NCBI GenBank assembly: GCA_041658605.1
Contig: JBAZZU010000017.1
Location: forward strand, 1 to 48,773
Origin: JBAZWE01 sp041658605
GTDB taxonomy: Bacteria > Actinomycetota > Thermoleophilia > BMS3ABIN01
Direction: 5' to 3'
DNA length: 48,773 nucleotides
A program made the translations under genes and the position numbers. Each line of letters opens with the position of its first letter. Positions within the stretch are counted from its first letter, which is position 1. Shown here piece after piece: positions 42,322-48,773 of this stretch. The notes under the pieces are model-generated. The model saw nothing but the letters and a program-made list of their open reading frames with translations, had not been told where the DNA came from and searched no databases.

Positions 42322-44166
42322 GTGTTCTTGAGCAAAAACCATATCTCTAATTATAATGTGAGCGTGAGTCCTTCCTCTAATTCAAAACCAAGAGCTGTCG
42401 CTGTTTACGTTCTTACCGTGACGGTGTCTCTCCTGGCGCTGATCTGGGTGCTGGAACTTTGGCATGCCGACTTGTCATTCCCTTTCAGCTACGATAGCAA
42501 TTTGTCCAGCGATGATCTTCCCACGGCAATGCTTATCAAGGGAATAATCGAGAACGGCTGGTACCTCCAGAACAACATGGTCGGCGCTCCCTCAGGGCTG
42601 GAGATGTTTGATTTTCCTATGGCAGACAATCTTCACTTTCTGATCTTCAGGTTCATTGCATTATTTACAGGCGATTGGGCGACGGTAATGAATCTTTTTT
42701 ACCTGTCCACCTTCCCGTTAACGGTGATAACTGCTCTTTTCGTGTTCAGGCGGTTGGATATTTCAAACCCGTTAGCAGCGATTGGAAGCATACTGTTTGC
42801 GTTCCTGCCTTATCATTTTGATCGTGGAGAAATACATATCTTCCTGTCCGGGATATACGTCATTCCATTATCCTCACTTGTAATCTTGCGCGTTTGTTCC
42901 GGATTGCCGCCTTTTATCAAGCGAAACCAGGCAGGTGGAGAGGAATACGATCTCTTCAACCTGAGATCAATGGGGTATGTTCTCATCGCCTGTCTCACCG
43001 CGTCTGCAGGCATCTACTACGCATTTTTTGCATGTTTTTTTCTCGCGGTGGCTGGGATATACGCTGCATACAATCACAAATCTCTTAAGCGCCTGGTCGT
43101 AGCGGGAATCGTCATGGCGATAATCGCAACCGGTCTTTTTGTCAATATCCTGCCTAGCCTGGTCTATCAACGCACAAATGGCAGGAATCCAGAAGCGGCC
43201 GTGAGATCCGCGAATGAGTCGGTGGTCTATGGAGTTGCGATTACCTCGATGATCTTTCCCGCGGCAGGACACAGGATAGATTTGCTAAATAGCATAACAG
43301 CCAAAGCTATGAAAATAGCCTCGTCGGCGCCCTGGTCGTCGTCCCTGGGATTGATCGGAGCCTCAGGCTTTCTGTTCCTTTTCGGGTGGCTGATACTTGT
43401 CAAGGGTCGACAAAACCAAATCAATAAACCTTATTTATCAGTGCTGGATACCTTGAGCGTGTTGAATATCTCGGCGATTCTTCTGGCAGTCATCGGTGGT
43501 TTTAGTCTGACATTTGCCTTGATCGTCTCACCTCAAATACGCGCGTACAATCGTATTGGTATTTACATCGGTTTCTTTTCTATCCTGGCCGTGGTGCTTG
43601 TCCTGGAAATCCTGAAGCGGAAGTACATGAAGACCAACAATCACCGGGCAATATATTATGGAATTCTGTTAATCATTCTGGTCGGAGGGATTCTTGATCA
43701 AACCCCCGGGCAGGTAGTGCCCGATTATGCTTCCAGCGAAAGGTATTTCATCAGCGATGATGCATTTGTGCGAAAGATCGAGGAAGTTCTTCCCAAGGGA
43801 GCAATGGTTTTCCAAATGCCATATCTACCGTTTCCTGAAAGTGCGCCGATTTTCGAAATGAATGACTATAATCACCTGAGAGGGTATCTGCATTCCGAAA
43901 ATTTGCGATGGAGTTATCCGACGATTAGGGGCAGGCAGGGCGACCGCTGGCAAAAAGAAATATCCAGCGAGCCGACAGATCAAATGCTCACAAATCTGGT
44001 TGCAGCCGGCTTCAGCGGTATATACATCAATCGCAACGGATATAGCGATCGAGCAGCGCAATTTGAGCAGGAGCTGGAAAGTAAGCTGAAAGTAAAGCCC
44101 GTTATCAACGAAGACGGCTCGCTTGTCTTTTTCGATATGAGCAGTTATGTGGATAAAACGAGATGA
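42322..44166 (+). CDS. Large multi-pass membrane protein, GT-C glycosyltransferase-like
   Basis: Up to 614 residues with about 11 helices and a soluble C-terminal domain of roughly 150 residues. The loop after helix 1 (FPFSYDSNLSSDDLPTAMLI) has an acidic pair where GT-C transferases keep a catalytic Asp. The pattern then continues with FDFPMADNLHFLIFRFIALF and HFDRGEIHIFLSG. Related proteins are annotated as YfhO- or phosphoglycerol-transferase-like. The G+C content is lower than that of its neighbours, suggesting transfer. Start is uncertain (GTG 42322, TTG 42328 or GTG 42358), with no ribosome binding site. Confidence 0.65.
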   Translation: MFLSKNHISNYNVSVSPSSNSKPRAVAVYVLTVTVSLLALIWVLELWHADLSFPFSYDSNLSSDDLPTAMLIKGIIENGWYLQNNMVGAPSGLEMFDFPMADNLHFLIFRFIALFTGDWATVMNLFYLSTFPLTVITALFVFRRLDISNPLAAIGSILFAFLPYHFDRGEIHIFLSGIYVIPLSSLVILRVCSGLPPFIKRNQAGGEEYDLFNLRSMGYVLIACLTASAGIYYAFFACFFLAVAGIYAAYNHKSLKRLVVAGIVMAIIATGLFVNILPSLVYQRTNGRNPEAAVRSANESVVYGVAITSMIFPAAGHRIDLLNSITAKAMKIASSAPWSSSLGLIGASGFLFLFGWLILVKGRQNQINKPYLSVLDTLSVLNISAILLAVIGGFSLTFALIVSPQIRAYNRIGIYIGFFSILAVVLVLEILKRKYMKTNNHRAIYYGILLIILVGGILDQTPGQVVPDYASSERYFISDDAFVRKIEEVLPKGAMVFQMPYLPFPESAPIFEMNDYNHLRGYLHSENLRWSYPTIRGRQGDRWQKEISSEPTDQMLTNLVAAGFSGIYINRNGYSDRAAQFEQELESKLKVKPVINEDGSLVFFDMSSYVDKTR

Positions 44167-44533
44167 GCATGGCGGTCATTTAAGGGTTAAGGAATAATGG
44201 TGTCGGAGGAGGATGTGAACCTCCATGAATTTTCATTCCAACGGGGATTGCATACCTGACTTTAAGTTCATAAGTTACATACTATCGTGTCCCTTATCTC
44301 AGAGCTGCAAGATGCCGAAATGGACACTCCAGCCTACCTCGGAATCGAATTCTTGACGGGATATTTGATCCCGGAAAAGTTAAACTAAAAGTAGTGGTTT
44401 TTAAAAAGGTTAATGTGGATGGCTTCGCTGGCAGCATAAAATATAGGGCCCCGAGTATACTCGGGGCCCTATATTAGTGCATTTCAATTCCATGCCGGCC
44501 GACGCCCCGGCCTTCATGGCAAATTATCCTGTA
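44167..44533. other. Gene-free stretch with a perfect palindrome
   Basis: No supported gene. A short frame at 44288-44388 reads MDTPAYLGIEFLTGYLIPEK and could be a relic of a longer gene, but I cannot name it. The palindrome at 44440-44475 ends the stretch. Confidence 0.4.
44440..44475. terminator. 36-base perfect palindrome between converging genes
   Basis: 18-bp arms meeting at GTATAC, with GGGCCCC in the core and AATATA at the ends. It lies between the plus-strand membrane gene and the minus-strand small gene, so a bidirectional terminator is likely. Confidence 0.75.
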
Positions 44534-44737
44534 TCAGGCAGCCTTGATCGTGATGGTGCTGTCCGTGGTCCACTCGCCTTCATTGACGCGTGCGTCAAAA
44601 CAGTTCCTGCAGGTCGTTATACCGCTGCCGTCCTCAAAGCATACGTGAACGGTTCCTGATTCCGGGTCGCATCCGGGCAGATGCTCCTTGCATACGGCTA
44701 CCGATGTATCACTGGTGTACTTGACTGTTCTTGGCAT
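44534..44737 (-). CDS. 67-residue Cys-containing protein
   Basis: ATG at 44737 has AAAAGGAG at a suitable distance; the longer frame to 44776 covers this site. Four of its Cys lie in VCKEHLPGCDP, VHVCFEDG and TTCRNCFD, suggesting a small metal-binding fold. Function unknown. Confidence 0.65.
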   Translation of the reverse strand: MPRTVKYTSDTSVAVCKEHLPGCDPESGTVHVCFEDGSGITTCRNCFDARVNEGEWTTDSTITIKAA

Positions 44738-44957
44738 CCAAACCACTCCTTTTAAGATTTTTGCCTGCACGGGCATAAATGAATGTACTTATTGGCTCGA
44801 CAAAACATTCACATTTATGAGCTTTGACGCGGGATATGCCGTGAGGGTTCAGGGGTATTCCCTGATATTTGCCGCTTCTCGCCGGTTTGGAACACGGTTG
44901 CGGCCTATGGGCGGGCTGTTTCTCGTCCCCGGATGACCGTGGTTATATAATGCACTC

Positions 44958-45353
44958 ATGACCGACAAGTCCATCACGCTTTCCCCGCGCTACAGGATAT
45001 ATGGCGCTTTTGTCCTCGGCCTCTCGACGGCGATCGCGCTCAGGGCGATCATCGTTCTCGAGCATGTACAACCGGACTGGGTCCGTCCGGTCTGGTATTT
45101 TGCCGTGCTGGGAAATTTCATTTTCTTCTATTACCGGTACCAGATAACAGAGAAGCGCAAGAGGGCGATCAGAGACCACAAGATCATGGAGAAGCTGGCG
45201 CAGAAGGAAGCCCTGTCGGATAGTGATCGCGAAGTGCTGGTATACCTGCTAAATTCAATAACAAAATCACCCGAGCACCTCAACTACCTCATTATCTTCG
45301 TCTTCTCTCTCGTGGCAATCGCGATTGATCTGGCGTTTGTTTTCTTCTCGTGA
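44958..45353 (+). CDS. Membrane protein, unknown function
   Basis: 131 residues with three hydrophobic helices: IYGAFVLGLSTAIALRAIIV, VWYFAVLGNFIFFYY and YLIIFVFSLVAIAIDLAFVF. A basic and acidic cytoplasmic stretch with EKRKRAIRDHKIMEKLAQKE lies between helices 2 and 3. No family recognised. Confidence 0.65.
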   Translation: MTDKSITLSPRYRIYGAFVLGLSTAIALRAIIVLEHVQPDWVRPVWYFAVLGNFIFFYYRYQITEKRKRAIRDHKIMEKLAQKEALSDSDREVLVYLLNSITKSPEHLNYLIIFVFSLVAIAIDLAFVFFS

Positions 45354-45612
45354 GGGTGTACTGACTGGATCGCTGCCGGGCGGATCTATCTGTACGAGGA
45401 CAGCAGAAATCCCGAGCAGTGCCGCAACGACGATATGGCGGTGCTGAGGAAATAGCGGGCAGTCGGGAGCCACGTCTGATTAATTACATGTTGGCGCAGG
45501 AAAGAAGTGTGCTCATGCTGGTGGATATGGTCGAGAACCTGATTCAGATCAATAAGGGCTGTCACGGGGGAGTTGCTTTCGCCCAGACTGGTGCTTGTGC
45601 AGGATGAAATGC
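45354..45612. other. Gene-free stretch
   Basis: Short open frames only, without ribosome binding sites. Nothing recognised. Confidence 0.4.
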
Positions 45613-45688
45613 TGGAGCCGACGTGCGGAATTGAACCGCAGACCTGCTCATTACGAGTGAGCTGCTCTACCAGCTGAGCTACGTCGGC
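45613..45688 (-). tRNA. tRNA-Thr (anticodon CGT)
   Basis: 76-base cloverleaf with acceptor GCCGACG/CGTCGGC, D-arm GCTCAGCTGGTAGAGC, anticodon loop CTCGTAA in stem GCTCA/TGAGC, T-arm TGCGG-TTCAATT-CCGCA and an encoded CCA. A TATAAT box (45702-45707 on the minus strand) lies 14 bases upstream. Confidence 0.96.
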
Positions 45689-45997
45689 ATTCCAAGATGA
45701 AATTATAGCATCTCATCCTGATTGTGCCTCTGGCTTCGACTTATTTTGCGTTGGTGGCCTGGCTGAGCCAATTCTGGTTCATCAAAAACTTCAAAGAGTC
45801 ACCGGTTTGCCATTAGCGTTCTGAACAGAAATGACGGGGCAGGCAAGATGCTAAAGACTGGAGTGAAAAGAGTGAAAGAGAATAAGGCCAAGGTTGGAAA
45901 ATATTAGGTCGCAAGGCTACCTCGCTAGTCTCTGAACCTTCGGTGTTTTGCTGTGAGGAAAGCTGCAAGATTTCAACCGTGTCAGCAAAGCTGTTCT
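45689..45997. other. Gene-free stretch
   Basis: About 310 bases; apart from the tRNA promoter nothing was recognised. Confidence 0.4.
45702..45707 (-). promoter_or_regulatory. -10 box of tRNA-Thr
   Basis: TATAAT on the minus strand, correctly placed for a start about seven bases before the mature tRNA. The -35 box is weak. Confidence 0.55.
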
Positions 45998-46246
45998 TTA
46001 TTCGGTGACCGACTCCGCGGCGAGGCGGGCTTCAGGCTGCCCCTCGATACTCCCTTTGACCATACTCAGGTGAAGCCAGTAACTTCGGCATACCCGGCAA
46101 TAACAGCGATACAGAGTGACCGCCAGATCTCTTGAGCTAAGCAGGTCGTCCTGGCCAAACTCGATCGCTGGTTCAAGAACACCGCCGCAATCGTGACAGA
46201 CGTTGCTCATCATGTTTGTGCTCAGTTGCTCCGGTGTCATTTCCAT
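45998..46246 (-). CDS. Small zinc-finger protein
   Basis: 82 residues from the ATG at 46246 (AAAGGAAA upstream). SNVCHDCGGVLEP and YRCYCRVCRSYWLHL form a two-half zinc ribbon. Function unknown; one of several small Cys-motif proteins in this part of the window. Confidence 0.6.
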   Translation of the reverse strand: MEMTPEQLSTNMMSNVCHDCGGVLEPAIEFGQDDLLSSRDLAVTLYRCYCRVCRSYWLHLSMVKGSIEGQPEARLAAESVTE

Positions 46247-46510
46247 GGGATTTTCCTTTTCTTTTGCACTAGGCAGCATCCCGATCCAAGCGCTGTTTTT
46301 CTATGCCCCGAGGGGTGGCTACATATTCTTGTCTCATGGTCCGGTACCTCCCTGTCTGCTGGCGAAGAAGTTCACAGATTTTTGAACCTGAGCGGTCCGA
46401 CACCAGGATAAGAATTCAATCATCAGAGTGATATTCAACCACGGAGGAAAGTGAGATAAGCCTCATGCCATTCATCTCTGGGAATCATCATCTGATCATG
46501 CACAATGGTA

Positions 46511-46666
46511 TTATGCCCGGTCCATCTTCTTTCGCCTTACGCGATTCCTGATCTCTTTCCATGCCGCGCCGAGGCCGGCAATCAATATCAATAACGAAAC
46601 CAGTCCTCCGATGACACGTACGGAACTCCCGCATAATATTATGAATTTCTTTATGAATGCTTTCAT
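46511..46666 (-). CDS. 51-residue single-helix membrane protein
   Basis: ATG at 46666 has GGAG five bases upstream. Hydrophobic helix IGGLVSLLILIAGLGAAW between a basic N-terminus (MKAFIKKF) and a very basic tail (KEIRNRVRRKKMDRA). Function unknown. Confidence 0.55.
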   Translation of the reverse strand: MKAFIKKFIILCGSSVRVIGGLVSLLILIAGLGAAWKEIRNRVRRKKMDRA

Positions 46667-46733
46667 TCCAACTCCAGAGTCTTTTATATTTTAACCGGGT
46701 TCGCGGAGAACAAAATGGCGTTGGAAATGGGGA

Positions 46734-46994
46734 TTACATTGCCAAAGCCTTCATGGCCTCATAGACCAGGAAAGCTGGCCAGACGAGCGCTTTGAGTACT
46801 CCAAGGACCCCATCCCAAAAGCCATCTGCAAACTTGATGTAATAGACAACTGCGCCTATGAATCCCAGGCACCAGACTGCCCCGGCTGAACCATTTTGAG
46901 TGGCAGCCTTTTTGTTTGACCTGAAACAGCCACCCTCAAATTTTTCTTTTATCTTCTTCTCAATATCTTTTTCTATTTGTTCTTCTGTGCTCAT
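46734..46994 (-). CDS. Small membrane protein, unknown function
   Basis: 86 residues from the ATG at 46994, preceded by AAAAGGATTT. A charged N-terminus (STEEQIEKDIEKKIKEKF) is followed by two hydrophobic segments (AVWCLGFIGAVVYYIKFA and LGVLKALVWPAFLVYEAM). The C-terminal half resembles small proteins found near mobile elements, but no function is assigned. Confidence 0.6.
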   Translation of the reverse strand: MSTEEQIEKDIEKKIKEKFEGGCFRSNKKAATQNGSAGAVWCLGFIGAVVYYIKFADGFWDGVLGVLKALVWPAFLVYEAMKALAM

Positions 46995-47341
46995 ATTCAA
47001 ATCCTTTTGTTGATTTATTTACTTATACCTAAGCTATGGAAATATTAATCAATAAATTGGAGTTGGAGTAACCCCGTTTCCATTGACACTTTAGCTTGCC
47101 ACAGCGGCCTGCGCGGCTCGGCTGTAGATCGCACAGATTGGAGGGCTATATCCTGCCGCTGCTTTTTTTCAAGCGGATCAGTGATGCCTGGGATGAGGAG
47201 ACCGAGGAGGGGGCTGGTTGGTCTAAGGCTCAATGGCTGTTTAATCACAATGTCTCATCCGGCCAAATCAATATTAAACCTGAAGCGACTTTGATATAAT
47301 CGCACCAGTTTCCGTGTGTCTCATCCGGAAAGGATGCGCGT
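46995..47341. other. Stretch with a broken hsdM fragment
   Basis: No intact gene. The hsdM remnant at 47076-47209 and the promoter of the exported protein lie here. Confidence 0.5.
47076..47209 (+). pseudogene. Frameshifted fragment of a type I methyltransferase gene (hsdM)
   Basis: One frame reads VSIDTLACHSGLRGSAVDRT then DW; after a single shift near 47139 another frame reads GYILPLLFFKRISDAWDEET. Together they match the conserved HsdM N-terminal stretch (L.....LRGS.D..D[YW]KGYILPLLFFKRISD..DEE). Only about 45 residues remain. Confidence 0.7.
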
Positions 47342-48400
47342 ATGCGCCGTTTGTTGATATTACTGCTGGCGGGACTGGTGACATCGCTGCTGTTCGTGGC
47401 GCCGGCCAACGCCGTCAAGACGGGCTCCGAGTTCCCGCCGGGCATCTGGAGGGGCAAGGCCGTCTGGACCGGCACCATCACCAATGGCACTGTGACCGTT
47501 TCCGTCGCCGGTGCCGGCATCATCGATTTCGAGATGACCGTCGCTCCCGACGGCACGGTGACCGATGGCGATTATATCCTCCACTCCACCAATATCAATG
47601 AGAATATTGCCGGCGTCGGCCCGGTGACCGCTTCGGTTGCCGCCATGGGAAATATGACGGGCACCGGCGCCATGGTCACCGGTAACGGCAATTTCAACAT
47701 CAAGATCATCTCCTGGCCGCTGCCTGTCGCCCCGATGGAATTCGGCGAAAGCGGAGGCAGCCTGGGATTCTATCCGGCGACCGCCTCCTGTACCTTTGTG
47801 CAGGGAGACATGGCGGAGCTGGCGCGGGACATCCAGCAGGCCGCCGGTTTCAGTACCAGCATCAAGGCGCCATTTACGGCCACCCGCATCAGCGCCCCGG
47901 GGGAGAAGGGCAGCCAGTCGTGGGATGAGAATTACGTGGAACTGGTCACCGCCATGGAGACCCTCGCCAGCCAGCCCAAACCGGCGATCCAGGACGTCAA
48001 GGACCTGGCGAATAAGGTCGACCTGTTCAACGTCAACCTGGTGAAGTCTTCTACCTGCAGCGATACCCCCAAGAACCTGCAAAAAGGCAAACAGCCATAC
48101 AATTATTTCCTGGAGAAGTTCAGCCAGCTGATGACGAAGATCCTCAGTGATCCGTCGGGCTACAGCGGGGCCGACATCTCCGACCTGCTGATGATAGCGG
48201 TACACATCGGCGCCGTGGGTTCGGCGGCGCCTGACGATGCTGCGGCCCAGCAGCTGGAAGCATCCTTCAAACAGGTACTGGGCCAGAAGCTCCAGGCGGA
48301 TATCGCCGCCAATGACGAGACCGACATCATACTCATCTATATCGCGGCGGCGCAGGCGGGCTTCACCGAGCTGGCGGCGCAGGCTAAGGCGGCGCTTTAG
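47342..48400 (+). CDS. Exported protein, unknown function
   Basis: 352 residues. Signal peptide (MRRLLILLLAGLVTSLLFVA, cleavage near ANA-VK). A beta-rich region (residues 30-150, TGTITNGTVTVSVAGAG) is followed by a helical half (VELVTAMETLASQPKPAIQD). Two Cys (SCTFVQ and STCSDT) could form a disulphide. The next gene starts at the base after its stop, so the two are translationally coupled and both go outside the membrane. Family unknown. Confidence 0.75.
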   Translation: MRRLLILLLAGLVTSLLFVAPANAVKTGSEFPPGIWRGKAVWTGTITNGTVTVSVAGAGIIDFEMTVAPDGTVTDGDYILHSTNINENIAGVGPVTASVAAMGNMTGTGAMVTGNGNFNIKIISWPLPVAPMEFGESGGSLGFYPATASCTFVQGDMAELARDIQQAAGFSTSIKAPFTATRISAPGEKGSQSWDENYVELVTAMETLASQPKPAIQDVKDLANKVDLFNVNLVKSSTCSDTPKNLQKGKQPYNYFLEKFSQLMTKILSDPSGYSGADISDLLMIAVHIGAVGSAAPDDAAAQQLEASFKQVLGQKLQADIAANDETDIILIYIAAAQAGFTELAAQAKAAL

Positions 48401-48773
48401 ATGGGGCGGCTGAATTCATTAAATAAGCTGCTGTTGCTGATGCTGCTCCTGTCATTCACGGCGGTTGCCGGATGCGGCGGTGACAGTGGAACCTCCGGCG
48501 GTGAAGAGGTGGCGGGCACGCCCATCGAGGCGGGGCTGCCAGGCATAACGCTGCTGAAGCCGGCGGCCTCGGGTGCGGGTGAAGTGCCGTCGTTTGCGTG
48601 GTCAGCGGTGGATGGCGCCGTCACCTACCGCCTGGTGGTTATCGATGCCGACAGCAAGCCGCTGTGGTCCTGGGCGGGCAAGGAGACCAGCGTCAACCTG
48701 GGTGGCCTGCCTGACGCGCGGCCTGCCGACATATCCGGGCCGGTCATCACCCCGAACAGCAGCTGGAGCGTGG
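48401..48773 (+). CDS. Lipoprotein with fibronectin-like domain (3' partial)
   Basis: At least 124 residues, running off the window. Signal peptide with lipobox AVAGC and a Gly/Ser-rich linker (GGDSGTSGGEE). Then SFAWSAVDGAVTYRLVVIDA resembles the opening of a fibronectin type III-like domain. It starts directly after the preceding exported protein's stop, so the pair probably acts together at the cell surface. Confidence 0.75.
   Translation, partial: MGRLNSLNKLLLLMLLLSFTAVAGCGGDSGTSGGEEVAGTPIEAGLPGITLLKPAASGAGEVPSFAWSAVDGAVTYRLVVIDADSKPLWSWAGKETSVNLGGLPDARPADISGPVITPNSSWSV

Noticed and set aside
44288..44388. Transposase or integrase C-terminal relic
   Set aside because: A short frame ends in a plausible protein-like stretch, but it matches no family that I can name.
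45419..45607. 62-codon open frame upstream of the tRNA
   Set aside because: No ribosome binding site, poor composition, no recognisable motif.
1..48773. CRISPR arrays, rRNA genes, complete insertion sequences
   Set aside because: No regularly spaced repeats, rRNA segments or transposase genes were seen on either strand.

Overview
The window is a nitrogen fixation and ammonium assimilation region from a GC-rich bacterium. Nitrogenase genes of the nifH-nifI1-nifI2-nifDK type are typical of anaerobes and methanogens. No nifU, nifS, nifV, nifX or electron-transfer genes are in view, so this is a minimal nif set. Taxonomy cannot be fixed from the window. Frequent TTG and GTG starts, small Cys-rich proteins and no obvious proteobacterial features hint at a poorly cultured Gram-positive-type lineage such as a deep Actinomycetota, but this is only a guess.

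Layout: (1) 1-2282, the 3' part of a fused GltB/GltD-type glutamate synthase. (2) 2283-4640, an AT-richer accessory patch: a membrane protein, a decayed copy of the end of the glutamate synthase gene, and two toxin-antitoxin pairs. (3) 4885-7690, small genes (GIY-YIG protein, membrane-anchored arrestin-like protein, GAP/LysE-like membrane protein, PAS protein). (4) 7977-15623, a parvulin gene and a six-gene hydrogenase-4/complex I-like operon. Its soluble subunits have lost the Ni-Fe ligands and most ligands of the proximal Fe-S cluster, while the ion-translocating membrane subunits keep their key residues. (5) 15716-21457, cold shock protein, lipoprotein, DUF362 ferredoxin, methyltransferase, NUDIX hydrolase, HD-GYP protein. 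(6) 21555-30833 on the minus strand, nifH-nifI1-nifI2-nifD-nifK-nifE-nifN-tauE-nifB, ending against a truncated second HD-GYP gene. (7) 31297-40295 on the plus strand, three ammonium transporter/PII pairs, an ArsB/NhaD-type transporter and glnA. (8) 40445-48773, a looser region with small zinc-ribbon proteins, small membrane proteins, an AT-richer membrane glycosyltransferase-like gene, tRNA-Thr, a broken hsdM fragment and two exported proteins.

How it works together: nitrogenase makes ammonia, NifI1/NifI2 are expected to switch nitrogenase off when ammonium is present, the Amt/GlnK pairs scavenge ammonium and sense nitrogen state, and GlnA plus the glutamate synthase assimilate it. All three GlnK proteins lack the Tyr-51 modification site, so signalling probably relies on ligand binding alone. 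A short element (TACAA, often within TTGTACAA or TATACAATTG) recurs ten times in the four regions upstream of amt1, glnK2-amt2, amt3-glnK3 and glnA and may be the site of a shared nitrogen regulator.

The best candidate for something undescribed is the operon at 8335-15623: an energy-converting-hydrogenase-related complex that looks redox-dead but ion-transport competent.
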